From assembly GCA_029558535.1 (NCBI GenBank), contig JAKQEK010000253.1, positions 1 through 64,000 on the forward strand: a stretch of DNA of 64,000 nucleotides, written 5' to 3'. Position numbers and translations under genes: made by a program. Origin of the DNA: Bacteroidota bacterium (lineage in GTDB: Bacteria > Bacteroidota > Bacteroidia > Bacteroidales > ML635J-15). The notes under the pieces were generated by a model, which was given only the letters and a program-made list of their open reading frames with translations, searched no databases and was not told the origin of the DNA. Positions 28,069-37,170 of this stretch are shown here, one piece after another. Position 1 is the stretch's first letter, and every line of letters starts with the position of its first letter.

Positions 28069-29338
28069 TATCTGTTTTTTTATAACATTCCAACCATTGT
28101 AAACTCACATAAATAGGTCCATAAAAAGCCTTGTTCTCGTTATAAATTTTGTTTTTAACCTCCTCTTTGTCAACTAATATTTCGAAAACAATTGCGTCTT
28201 TAACTGAAAGTGTACTGCCAGTTTGCTCTTCAATTATAAACAAATCTAAGTTATAGTGAGAAGCATTTAAAAACCTGCTTGGTATAACAGCATATAATTT
28301 GTACTCTCCGGGATTACAAATGGCAATGTTTCTATCTTTTGTGTAAAAAGAGTTTGTTGAAAAAAAAGTATTTCCAAAATGGGATAAATTTAGACTTATA
28401 TGAAGATTCCCAACAGAAGAGTTTTTTATAATATTAACACAAATTTCGAAAGAATCGTTTACAGTTATTTGATCTAAATATGTCATTTTATTTTTTGTAA
28501 TCTCTACATTTTTAACCTGAAAACCAAAATTACTATCTTCATTTATTCTATTCAATTTTTCAGAATCTAATGCGTATTTGCAATTTTTGTGAATTGAATC
28601 GAGATAACCTGATACAGTTAATTTAGTATTATTTGATTCTATTAGTTTTCCTTTGTCTATAAAAACTACTCTGCTACAAAGACTATTTATATCGTTAATA
28701 TTATGACTTACAATAATGATTGTGTGTTTTTTAGATGCTAAATGTTGAATTTTTTCTCTGCACTTTATTTGAAAAGCCAAATCTCCAACACTGAGTACTT
28801 CGTCAAATAGTAGAATATCGGCATCAATATTAGCTACAACAGAAAAAGCAAGTCGCATATACATTCCGCTTGAGTAGTGTTTTACCGGAGTGTCAATAAA
28901 TTGCCTAACTTCGGCAAAATCAACGATTTTGTCAAATATTTTTCGTATCGATTTTTTTTGTAAGCCCAGCATAGTACCGTATAAAAAAACATTTTCCCTT
29001 CCTGTTAATTCAGGATGAAAACCTACGCCTACTTCTAAAACAGATGCAATAGTTCCGAATATTTCAACTCTACCAAATGTAGGTTCAGTTACTCTACTCA
29101 ATATTTTTAATAAAGTACTTTTACCTGCGCCGTTTTTACCTATTATCCCAACAACTTCGCCTTTTTTAATTTCTAGACTTATGTCTTGTAACGCATAAAA
29201 CTCATTGTTTTCTGAAATCGGGATTCTGTTTTTTATGAATTTATAACGAAGTCTATCTGTTATAGATAAGCTAACATCATGGCTTCTGATGTAGTATTTT
29301 TTACTTAAATCCTTTATCTTTACTGCAATATCATCCAT
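28061..29338 (-). CDS. Wzt-type ABC exporter ATPase with C-terminal carbohydrate-binding-like domain
   Basis: A 425-residue protein. Walker A is GKNGAGKST (67-75), the signature is YSSGMYMRL (~155-163) and Walker B is LLFDE (176-180), followed by the D-loop VLSVGD. The GVGFHPELTGRENVFLYG phrase is typical of the polysaccharide and teichoic-acid exporter ATPases (Wzt, TagH, RfbE). Residues ~255-425 form an extra beta-rich domain, as in Wzt proteins where it recognises the end cap of the O-antigen. Methylated or otherwise modified glycan ends are the known ligands of such domains, which suits a locus full of modifying enzymes (inference). It lies 6 bases after the permease gene 29345-30163. Confidence 0.9.
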   Translation of the reverse strand: MDDIAVKIKDLSKKYYIRSHDVSLSITDRLRYKFIKNRIPISENNEFYALQDISLEIKKGEVVGIIGKNGAGKSTLLKILSRVTEPTFGRVEIFGTIASVLEVGVGFHPELTGRENVFLYGTMLGLQKKSIRKIFDKIVDFAEVRQFIDTPVKHYSSGMYMRLAFSVVANIDADILLFDEVLSVGDLAFQIKCREKIQHLASKKHTIIIVSHNINDINSLCSRVVFIDKGKLIESNNTKLTVSGYLDSIHKNCKYALDSEKLNRINEDSNFGFQVKNVEITKNKMTYLDQITVNDSFEICVNIIKNSSVGNLHISLNLSHFGNTFFSTNSFYTKDRNIAICNPGEYKLYAVIPSRFLNASHYNLDLFIIEEQTGSTLSVKDAIVFEILVDKEEVKNKIYNENKAFYGPIYVSLQWLECYKKTDNG

Positions 29339-29344
29339 AATAAA

Positions 29345-30163
29345 TTAAACTAAATCAGCCATTATAGATTCTACTCTTCTAAAATAAAACAAACCTGATA
29401 TGAATAGAATCAGATTAGGAATCAGACCAAACAAATATAAAAGAGAAAACTTTGTTCCAAGCAGACACCATCGGTATAATGCAATAACTCCAGCCATAGG
29501 ATTAAGATATGCCAAAAAGAAATAATTTTCAGGAATCATTGTTGTGCCAAAAAAAACAGGGGTTACAAATATTCCGAATCCAATTAAAAAAGGAATAATC
29601 AGTAGAGCATCTCTGTATCTTATTGTAATAGCACTTAACCAAATACCAATACTTAAGCCAGTAATTATATTAAAAAAAATTGCTATAGGAAGAAATATAG
29701 TATTTACTGATGGCATAAAAGAGTAATATATTGTAATTCCAAAGAATACAATAAACCAAATTGTTAAATCGAATAGCCCTACAACTGTTTTATTTAATGG
29801 GAGAATTAGTTTAGGGAAGTAGATTTTTTTTATAATATGTTGAGACTGCAGCAATGATGTTCCGGAAAAACTTACTATATAAGAAAAGTAATACCAAGCA
29901 ATCATAGCGGGGTAGGCAAATATAATATATGGAACGCCTTCAGTGTCAACTTTTATAAGTACTCCAAAAAAATAGTTGATAATTACAGCTGCTACTATTG
30001 CTTGAATAAAACTCCATACGATACCTAGTTTTGTTTGGGTGTATTGAACCTTAATGTCTCTTAAAGCAAATACCTTAATCAATATTTTATATTCCCATAT
30101 TTTTTTAAATTCTAACGTAATAGGCTTATCTCTTGAATTTTCAATAATAATATGTTCTGACAT
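29345..30163 (-). CDS. Wzm-type ABC-2 permease
   Basis: A 272-residue membrane protein of the ABC-2 polysaccharide exporter family: an N-terminal segment before the first helix (LIKVFALRDIKVQYTQTKLG, then VWSFIQAIVAAVI), six hydrophobic segments and a PEN/LAYLNPMAG motif in the second half (as LNPxxxxi in family members). Together with the ATPase at 28061-29338 it forms a complete exporter that would flip a lipid-linked glycan across the inner membrane. It is the first gene of the 11-gene minus-strand string and has a -7 element in front of it (30191-30198). Confidence 0.9.
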   Translation of the reverse strand: MSEHIIIENSRDKPITLEFKKIWEYKILIKVFALRDIKVQYTQTKLGIVWSFIQAIVAAVIINYFFGVLIKVDTEGVPYIIFAYPAMIAWYYFSYIVSFSGTSLLQSQHIIKKIYFPKLILPLNKTVVGLFDLTIWFIVFFGITIYYSFMPSVNTIFLPIAIFFNIITGLSIGIWLSAITIRYRDALLIIPFLIGFGIFVTPVFFGTTMIPENYFFLAYLNPMAGVIALYRWCLLGTKFSLLYLFGLIPNLILFISGLFYFRRVESIMADLV

Positions 30164-30190
30164 CTAAAAAGCTTTAAAATTCTTGTATTG

Positions 30191-30198
30191 CAAAGATA
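30191..30198 (-). promoter_or_regulatory. Candidate -7 element for the exporter/radical SAM operon
   Basis: TATCTTTG on the minus strand fits TAnnTTTG, the same sequence as in the promoter at 5164-5171. The expected transcript start leaves only about 20 bases before the ATG at 30163. No TTG at the -33 position. Confidence 0.4.
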
Positions 30199-30398
30199 TG
30201 AATTTTTGTAATTTATTATGTTATATAATATTGAAAATCATACGAATCTTTAAATGCCATACAATCAAACTGTTAATATTATTTTATAAGTATATTATTT
30301 TAATTAGCCTGACTCCTTAATAATTTTAGACTTAGAGTTTAAAAATGTTTTTTAATTGTTATTACAATAATTTGGTTAGATTAAGTGTAAACAATTCT

Positions 30399-30406
30399 TA
30401 TTTTTG
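30399..30406 (+). promoter_or_regulatory. -7 element overlapping a rejected GTG start
   Basis: TATTTTTG matches TAnnTTTG. Its last base is the G of the GTG codon at 30406, so a transcript from this promoter would start downstream of that GTG and the protein must start at ATG 30433. A TTTG lies at 30371-30374 with a spacer longer than usual (24 bases). Confidence 0.45.
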
Positions 30407-30432
30407 TGATAAAAAAAGGGGAAAAATATAAA

Positions 30433-32694
30433 ATGAAAGTTTTGTTAAATAAACGTAGAATTATTCTTTCGGCTATTTTATTTTTATTATTATTAATAGT
30501 TTCATATTTTGTTTTTTTTAATAAAGTGAATTTTTATAAGCCGGTTAACATTACAATCAAAGGAATTAGTGCCGAAGAATTCTTAAATATTGAATGTGTT
30601 GGTTACAGTCCTTATGGGAAGGAGCAAATATTTTCTAGGCATAATCAAGGGTTAAAGTTTTTCTCAGAACATTATATGCATTGCAAGGATATTAAAATTT
30701 ATATTCCTGCTGAATTATTTGAAAAAATTTCTAGTATTAATTTTGATTCTGGAAAATATAATAAAGATATTGATAGCATTAAGCTAAAGCAGATTTTTGC
30801 TTCAAGTAATTGCTTTTCATGTGGAACAATTGAAATTAAACTGTCGGAATGCTTTTCCCCTCCAATTAATTTCTTTGACTTATATTTTTCAACTTTGTAT
30901 TGGGGAGGTGTTTTCAGAATAATTTATATCACTTTTTTAATAATATTATTATTGACATTTAGAAATGTTATTAGAAAATCAATATCATTCGTTTTTAAAC
31001 TTTTAGGGTTTGTAAAACTGAGTGGAGAATCAGAGAATATGCATGATATAGATCTCGTAGCGAAATTTGTGGGAATCAGTAAAAATAGATTTTTAATTGC
31101 TATTGTCCTGTTTATGGGATTGTTTGCATATTACTCTTTTATTAGCAATTTTACAGGTGCTACTTTTAAAATGAATGATATTTATTATCATTCTGCTGGT
31201 GTTAACTTTGCAAAAGGTCACGGGATATCAAGGATTGGTGCTATGGAAAATATGGAAACGTATGAGTTTGAAGATTATGACATTAATCTTGAATTTAATT
31301 ATCGTTTTTTTACACGATTAGCTGGTCTTAAGTATTATCACCATCCACCAGGATATGGTTTATTCTTGGGGTTAACATATAAGTTATTTGGTGTTAATGT
31401 TATATATGTAAAATATATTCAGCTATTTCTTATGATTTTAATTGCATCAAGTTTACCTTTATTCGCTTATGAAATTTGGGGGTATAGAGCTTATTTTCTC
31501 TCAATTTTAAGTGCTACTATATTTTCAGAAATGTATTATAATCTTGCTAATGATATTGAGCCACAAGCACTTATGTTTTTTTTAAACTACTCTATCATTG
31601 TTTTGTATTATTTGTATTATAAAAAGCGAAAATATTTACACGCTATATTGTTGGGACTAATGATGTCTATAGCAATTTTAACTAAAGTTACTCTTTATGC
31701 TTTTCCTATTTTAATGGCTTTGCATTTAATTTTTGTAAGCATTAAATCAAAGAAGTACTATTTTAGAAGTAATTTAGTTATTTTAATTTCTTTTCTTTTT
31801 CCAATTATTTTATGGTCATTTTATGCAAATTTTTCAAAAAGTATTGGAAATGACAAAGTTACAAATTTCGACCAACTAAACTATGAGTTGTTTGAAAGCC
31901 CTCTTTCAAAAGAAGATTCTTTATTTTTAATGCCAAAAATCATCCAAAATCCAAAAATAGGAGATTCAAATGTCATATTTAATGATGGAGGGCATGAATC
32001 TACATTAGCCGATTACAACAAACTTGGTATTGATATAATGGGGAGAAGCTTGTTTGATGACAGTTTTATTTTTATTGCCAGACAAACTGGAAGCAATACA
32101 ATTTTGGGAGCTCATAATGAATACATTGATGATGGCGGTTTTAATTTTCATTGGTTTAGGGACAAAAGCAGTTTTTACAATAACGATGGATTGGAATATT
32201 GGCCTAGTTGGTTTAGAGTAATAAATTTTTATTTAAAAAATCCATTAAAAACAATTGAGTTGTCATTGCAAAAACTGTATCGTGGATTTGGACATTATAA
32301 GTTTTTATTGATGTTTATAATAGCCTTTATTTTAAATACTTTAATTTCAAAGATATCCCAAAAATTTAGTATAAATAGTATTTTAACTTCAGTTATATTA
32401 AATTTTGGTTTAATCTCTATCCTTTTTATCAATTTTAGTTTTATTTTATTTGTTATCATTCTGTTATTATTTATATTTGCTTTGATTTATGAATATTTCA
32501 AGAAAACCAGTTCAGATTTCTTCAAAATTCCTGCAAGTATTAACTTGATGATTATCAGCCTTGTTCTAGTAACTATTGTAACAGCAGGTAATAAGAGATT
32601 TACCGAAACATTAGGTTTTATTTATATTTTACTTGGAATTCACTCTTTGTATTATTTGAATATGAAAATATTGGTTCAAAAACAAAATAATTAA
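30433..32694 (+). CDS. GT39/ArnT-like polytopic membrane glycosyltransferase
   Basis: A 753-residue protein with the start taken at ATG 30433. After a first membrane helix (residues ~8-30) comes a soluble Cys-containing domain (~35-150), a second helix, and then a GT-C-type core: an Asp in KMNDIYYHSAG (D249) after the first core helix, GHGISR, and HHPPGYGLFLGLTYKLFG, which resembles the HPPG.plFL..yklfG segment of GT39 and ArnT-like enzymes. These use polyprenyl-phosphate sugars on the periplasmic side. A large periplasmic loop (~440-590) lies before the last helices. It heads a plus-strand string with three radical SAM genes (32712-37170). The large polytopic gene 42839-44935 has a similar N-terminal layout. 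Confidence 0.72.
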   Translation: MKVLLNKRRIILSAILFLLLLIVSYFVFFNKVNFYKPVNITIKGISAEEFLNIECVGYSPYGKEQIFSRHNQGLKFFSEHYMHCKDIKIYIPAELFEKISSINFDSGKYNKDIDSIKLKQIFASSNCFSCGTIEIKLSECFSPPINFFDLYFSTLYWGGVFRIIYITFLIILLLTFRNVIRKSISFVFKLLGFVKLSGESENMHDIDLVAKFVGISKNRFLIAIVLFMGLFAYYSFISNFTGATFKMNDIYYHSAGVNFAKGHGISRIGAMENMETYEFEDYDINLEFNYRFFTRLAGLKYYHHPPGYGLFLGLTYKLFGVNVIYVKYIQLFLMILIASSLPLFAYEIWGYRAYFLSILSATIFSEMYYNLANDIEPQALMFFLNYSIIVLYYLYYKKRKYLHAILLGLMMSIAILTKVTLYAFPILMALHLIFVSIKSKKYYFRSNLVILISFLFPIILWSFYANFSKSIGNDKVTNFDQLNYELFESPLSKEDSLFLMPKIIQNPKIGDSNVIFNDGGHESTLADYNKLGIDIMGRSLFDDSFIFIARQTGSNTILGAHNEYIDDGGFNFHWFRDKSSFYNNDGLEYWPSWFRVINFYLKNPLKTIELSLQKLYRGFGHYKFLLMFIIAFILNTLISKISQKFSINSILTSVILNFGLISILFINFSFILFVIILLLFIFALIYEYFKKTSSDFFKIPASINLMIISLVLVTIVTAGNKRFTETLGFIYILLGIHSLYYLNMKILVQKQNN

Positions 32695-32711
32695 AAGAAA
32701 GATAGGATTTT

Positions 32712-34217
32712 ATGATTTTTATTAACTCATCAACAAGAGACGGCTTGAAAATATTTCAGGCATTTCTCCCAATTTTTCCTCCGATTGGAATAGGATTGTT
32801 GATGGCTGTCTTATCGAAAAATAATATTAAATCCATGTGTTTTGATGAACAAGTAGAAGGCAATCTTTTAATGAAGATTGATAAAATTATAGATCAATTT
32901 GAAAAACCTTATATTTTTGGCTTTAATGTTCTTACAGCTTCTTTGAACAACGCAGTTTCTTTAGCAAGAGAACTTAAATACAAATATCCAGATTCTTATG
33001 TTGTTTTCGGAGGGATACATTCTACCGCAATGCCTGATGAGGTACTCGCCTATGATTTTGTTGACATAGCAGTCAGAGGTGAGGCTGAAGGGATAATTAC
33101 TGAACTTTATTATAATTTAAAAAACAATGTCAAGCATTTGCAAATAGAAAGTGTTTCTTATAAGTATTCGGGAAGAATAATACACAATAAAAGGACTTCA
33201 GTAATTTTAAAGATTGATGACTTTTCAAATTTTCCGTATCATATTTTTGGAAATACAAATTATGACATGGGCTTTATTATGAGCTCGCGTGGATGCCCGC
33301 ATGATTGTATTTTTTGCAGTAATAAAATTAACAGTACAAGTAAGTTTAGATATCGTAATCCAGATAATGTTGTTGATGAATTAATAATGCTTTATAAAAA
33401 TTACAATCGCAGATATGTATATTTTATTGATGATAACCTTCTTGCAAATAAAAATCGGGTTATCGAATTATCAAGAAAAATTAGAAAAAGTGAAATACAT
33501 GGTAAGATGATATTTAACTTTCAAGCGAGGGGAGATAATGCTGATTATGAGGTTTTAAAAGAGCTTTTAATTGCCGGATTCAAAGGCGTATATTATGGCA
33601 TTGAGACTGCTTCAGAAAAATTAATGAAATCTTTGAATAAAGGTGAAACAGTAGAGCAAGTAGTTGAAGCTATAAAAATCTCTAAGCAAATCGGGATGCA
33701 TGTTAGCGGAAACTATATATTCGGATTGCCATCTGAGACTCATCAGGACAGGATGCAGGCAATTCAACTTACAAAAGAATTGGATTTGGATTTGGTTAAG
33801 TATAATAATGCGACTCCTTATCCGGGGACAGAACTTTATAATCATGCAAAAGATACAAACCGTCTTAAAATTAAAGGAATTTATGAAAATATCAATTCAG
33901 TATCAACCTTTATTGAAAATCCATTTAAAAAAATCCCTTTTTCATACGTTCCTGAGAATAATAGTGAAGGCGAAATTAGACACGATATACTGCTTGGATA
34001 TCTAAAATTTTACTTTAGATTTAAGCGATTAAAAGGAGTGTTTACAAAACCGGACTTAAATAATGCGTGGTTTGATTTTGGGCATAGTTATAAAGACTTT
34101 TTTCGTAAATCACCAGGGATACTTATATTGTTTTTTTATCTTTTTATTAAATTTGGTATTTTTATTATTTCACATACTTTTTATATTTTAAAAAGCAAGA
34201 AACAGATTAGAAAATGA
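32712..34217 (+). CDS. B12-binding-domain radical SAM protein
   Basis: A 501-residue protein. The N-terminal domain begins directly with MIFINSSTRDGLKIFQAF and contains GFNVLTASLN, VFGGIHST and RGEAEGI, with CFDEQVEG where DxHxxG is expected. The radical SAM motif is C195-x3-C199-x2-C202 (CPHDCIFC), followed by NPDNVVDELI and FDDN-like FIDDNLL. The C-terminal ~60 residues include a hydrophobic stretch (ILILFFYLFIKFGIFIISHTF) that probably touches or crosses the membrane. It lies 17 bases after the GT39-like gene and overlaps the next gene by 4 bases (ATGA). It is very similar to 34214-35704 along its whole length. Confidence 0.86.
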   Translation: MIFINSSTRDGLKIFQAFLPIFPPIGIGLLMAVLSKNNIKSMCFDEQVEGNLLMKIDKIIDQFEKPYIFGFNVLTASLNNAVSLARELKYKYPDSYVVFGGIHSTAMPDEVLAYDFVDIAVRGEAEGIITELYYNLKNNVKHLQIESVSYKYSGRIIHNKRTSVILKIDDFSNFPYHIFGNTNYDMGFIMSSRGCPHDCIFCSNKINSTSKFRYRNPDNVVDELIMLYKNYNRRYVYFIDDNLLANKNRVIELSRKIRKSEIHGKMIFNFQARGDNADYEVLKELLIAGFKGVYYGIETASEKLMKSLNKGETVEQVVEAIKISKQIGMHVSGNYIFGLPSETHQDRMQAIQLTKELDLDLVKYNNATPYPGTELYNHAKDTNRLKIKGIYENINSVSTFIENPFKKIPFSYVPENNSEGEIRHDILLGYLKFYFRFKRLKGVFTKPDLNNAWFDFGHSYKDFFRKSPGILILFFYLFIKFGIFIISHTFYILKSKKQIRK

Positions 34218-35704
34218 TTTTTATTAATTCTTCGTCAAAAGACAGCTTTAAAATATTTCAAAGTTTTTCACCAATTTTCGTTCCTTTTGGTATAGGATAT
34301 CTTATGGCTACGTTGGATCGTAACAATATCAAGTCCTATTATGTTGATGAAGTTTTCGAAAAAGATGCGTTTGAAAAGATTCTAGAAATTTGTAAGAACA
34401 TTAATAAACCATATATATTTGGTTTTAATGTTTTAACTGTATCTTACAAAAATGCACTAATTTTATCAGTAAAACTTAAGAATAAATTTCCTGAATCTAT
34501 AGTGGTTTTTGGTGGTATTCATTCCACTATGATGCCTGAAGAATCATTGCTAAACGATACAGTGGATATAGTAGTTAGGGGAGAGGCAGAAAATATAATT
34601 GTTGATCTATTCAATTGTTTAAAGAGAAGAAATTATCCAACTCAATTAAATGGTATTTCCTACAAATCAGGAGGTAAAATAATTCATAATTCGGAAAATT
34701 TCAATCAAGTTCGTTTAAGTGAGCTTCCCGAATTTCCTTACAAGTATTTTGAAAATAATAATTACAATCTTGGTTATGTAATGACAGCAAGAGGATGTCC
34801 ATATAATTGTATTTTTTGTAGTAAAATATCAAGAAGTTCTAATGTTCGTTTTATGGAAAAGACGCAAGTCTTAGATAATTTAGAAATACTGTATGAAAAA
34901 TATAATATTAAACATGTTGGTTTTTTAGATGATGATTTTTTATGCAATCAAAATCGTGTTTATGACCTATGTGAGTTGTTAAGATCTAGTAAATTATACA
35001 ATAAAATGACATTTAGTTTTGCAGCAAGAGCAGATAACTGTAATGCAGAAGTGTTAAAAATGATGTACAGTAGCGGTTTTAGAAGTGTTTTTCTTGGGTT
35101 TGAAACTGCTTCTGAAGATATTATGAAAAGCTTAAAAAAAGGAGAAAAATTGACAAGTGTTATAGAGGCTATAAAAGTTGTAAAAAATGCAAATTTAAGT
35201 GTCAGCACAAATTTCATTTTTGGATTACCTGGAGAAAACAGAGAAGTCAGAAGAAAGGCATTCAAGTATGCAAAAGATTTGAAATTAGACTTAGTAAAAT
35301 ACAATAATGCCACTCCATTTCCAGGCACTGAATTATACAATATCGCTGTTGCGGAAAACCGACTTAATGTTGTAGGAAAATATGAAAACTTTTTAGCAAC
35401 AGCAGTTTTAACTGAAAATCCTTTTAAAAAAATAAGAATTCCATTTGTGCCAAAAGGAAACACGGAAAATCAAATCAGATATGATATTTTATTTGGTACT
35501 TTTATTTTCTATTTTAATTTTAGGAGACTTAAGTATATTTTCACAAAACAAGATTTAAGTAATTCTTGGTATTATTTTGGAAAAAATGCGAAGGAGTTAT
35601 CAAAAAATATTTTTAAAATATTGATTTTATTTGTTATTTTATTTATTAAATTTAGTGAAATGCTAATACTATATCCTTTTTTATCAAAAAATAGAAATAG
35701 ATGA
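34214..35704 (+). CDS. B12-binding-domain radical SAM protein (tandem paralogue)
   Basis: A 496-residue protein collinear with 32712-34217: MIFINSSSKDSFKIFQSF, GFNVLTVSYK, VFGGIHST, RGEAENI, then C195-x3-C199-x2-C202 (CPYNCIFC) at identical positions, and the same hydrophobic tail. The cobalt-ligand region reads YVDEVFEK. The equal Cys numbering and shared KYNNATP(Y/F)PGTELYN segment point to tandem duplication. Start and stop overlap both neighbours by ATGA, so three radical SAM genes are translated as a coupled unit. Substrate unknown. Confidence 0.86.
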   Translation: MIFINSSSKDSFKIFQSFSPIFVPFGIGYLMATLDRNNIKSYYVDEVFEKDAFEKILEICKNINKPYIFGFNVLTVSYKNALILSVKLKNKFPESIVVFGGIHSTMMPEESLLNDTVDIVVRGEAENIIVDLFNCLKRRNYPTQLNGISYKSGGKIIHNSENFNQVRLSELPEFPYKYFENNNYNLGYVMTARGCPYNCIFCSKISRSSNVRFMEKTQVLDNLEILYEKYNIKHVGFLDDDFLCNQNRVYDLCELLRSSKLYNKMTFSFAARADNCNAEVLKMMYSSGFRSVFLGFETASEDIMKSLKKGEKLTSVIEAIKVVKNANLSVSTNFIFGLPGENREVRRKAFKYAKDLKLDLVKYNNATPFPGTELYNIAVAENRLNVVGKYENFLATAVLTENPFKKIRIPFVPKGNTENQIRYDILFGTFIFYFNFRRLKYIFTKQDLSNSWYYFGKNAKELSKNIFKILILFVILFIKFSEMLILYPFLSKNRNR

Positions 35705-37170
35705 GAATTCTATTTTTTGATATTGGAGAAATTGATTATAAAGGAGTTGAGATATTGGCGGCAATTCTTAAAAAGCACGGTCATGTAGTTGACCTTCTAT
35801 TAGATCCGGGGCTTGGAAAACATTATTATTTTAAATTGCCATTATTAAATTTACTTTTTAGAGATACACTCCTTCTAAGAAAATTGAAATCCTTCAACCC
35901 TGATTTAATAGCAATGTCAATTGTGACAAACAATTTTCTTTATTTCAGGAATTTTGGCATGAAAATAAAGGAAAATTTTGATGTACCTATTATAGTAGGA
36001 GGAATACATCCCACGTCTGTACCAGAATTTGTAATCAAGGAAGATTGGGTTGATTTTTTATGTATAGGTGAAGGGGAAGAAGCTATCGTTGAACTAGCAG
36101 ATAAACTGCATTACAATCAAGATTTTTCACAGATAAAAAACTTATGGATTAAAGATAAAAATGGGAAAATATATAAAAATCCTTTGAGACCACTTATTTC
36201 GAATATTGACACATTCCCTTTTCCAGATAGGAGTTTATACGAAAAATATGGCGTTTTAGGAAAGCGTATTCGATTTGCTACCGGTAGAGGATGCATTCAT
36301 TCATGTTCATTTTGCGTAAACAGTTTTAGAAAGACATTGTATTGTGGTCAAAAATATCTTAGAAAAAGAAGTGTAGAGAATACTATTAGTGAACTTGTTG
36401 AAATTAAGAGAATATATAATCCTAGAGCTATAAGATTTGAGGATGATGTATTTGTTTTGGATAGAGATTGGCTATTTAGATTTAAAGAAGAATATAAAGA
36501 AAAGATTAATCTACCTTTTCACTGTTATTTTACACCAACAGGAGTTAAGGAGGATATAATAGAGATTCTTAAAGAAGCAGGTTGTCAATCTATTGCAATG
36601 GGAATTCAGAGTGGAAATGAAGAACTGCGTTACACAATTATGAAAAGACAATATTCAAATGAGCAAGTAGTAAAAGCTGCTCAAATAATAAAAAACAAAG
36701 GGATAAAACTTTATGCAGAATATATGTTTGGTTTACCCGGCGAAACTCCTGAGAAAATGTGGGAAACTTTGCGATTAAGCGAAAAAATTTCATCAAATAA
36801 TACATGGACAAGTTTGTTCTACCCATATCCCGGTACAGAATTGGCAACCTATTGTAAAGAAAATGGCTATATCACAAGTGAAATATGGAATAAAGTATTG
36901 GAAGGGCAAGGTGGTCCTCAAAATGGGACTATTCTCAATTTCAAATATGAGTCAGAAGCAAGTAATTTCAAAGTATTACTTCCAATTTATAACGCAGTTC
37001 CGAAATTTTTAAAACCTTTTGTAAAGTTTTTTTTAAAACGAAAGTATGGATTCTTTCAACGGGCTTTATACCTAATTAGCATCCCCATTCTTGAAAAAAG
37101 AGAGTTCATATATAGGATAATTCGTTTGCCCGTTATTATTATTAAAACAAGGCGAATTCTAAAAGGATAA
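35701..37170 (+). CDS. B12-binding-domain radical SAM protein
   Basis: A 489-residue protein of a different subgroup: MRILFFDIGEIDYKGVEILA, IVGGIHPT, IGEGEEAI and the inter-domain FPFPDRSLY, then C198-x3-C202-x2-C205 (CIHSCSFC) and YLRKRSVENTI. LLDPGLGK stands where DxHxxG is expected. FPFPDR and the RKRSVEN segment relate it to 37171, 39346 and 40756. The late sequence FYPYPGTELATYCKENGY resembles the product-binding part of methyltransferase-type relatives, but no function can be fixed. Its TAA ends at 37170, directly abutting the stop of the convergent gene (37171). Confidence 0.85.
   Translation: MRILFFDIGEIDYKGVEILAAILKKHGHVVDLLLDPGLGKHYYFKLPLLNLLFRDTLLLRKLKSFNPDLIAMSIVTNNFLYFRNFGMKIKENFDVPIIVGGIHPTSVPEFVIKEDWVDFLCIGEGEEAIVELADKLHYNQDFSQIKNLWIKDKNGKIYKNPLRPLISNIDTFPFPDRSLYEKYGVLGKRIRFATGRGCIHSCSFCVNSFRKTLYCGQKYLRKRSVENTISELVEIKRIYNPRAIRFEDDVFVLDRDWLFRFKEEYKEKINLPFHCYFTPTGVKEDIIEILKEAGCQSIAMGIQSGNEELRYTIMKRQYSNEQVVKAAQIIKNKGIKLYAEYMFGLPGETPEKMWETLRLSEKISSNNTWTSLFYPYPGTELATYCKENGYITSEIWNKVLEGQGGPQNGTILNFKYESEASNFKVLLPIYNAVPKFLKPFVKFFLKRKYGFFQRALYLISIPILEKREFIYRIIRLPVIIIKTRRILKG

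Larger units (their letters stand above)
30164..30432. other. Divergent promoter region between exporter and GT39-like gene
   Basis: The 269-base gap separates the minus-strand exporter/radical SAM operon from the plus-strand GT39/radical SAM operon. It holds one -7 match on each strand (30191-30198 minus and 30399-30406 plus) and no evident gene. Confidence 0.5.

Noticed and set aside
28061..29338. Lipoprotein or drug exporter ATPase
   Set aside because: The GVGFHPELTGRENV phrase and the long C-terminal beta domain fit the Wzt/TagH polysaccharide exporter group better.
30406..30432. GTG start nine codons before ATG 30433
   Set aside because: The GTG lies within the -7 promoter element, so it would not be in the transcript.
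34960..35463. Minus-strand open frame of 167 codons
   Set aside because: It lies wholly inside the radical SAM gene 34214-35704 in antisense, with low-complexity Phe/Ser/Leu composition and no start context.
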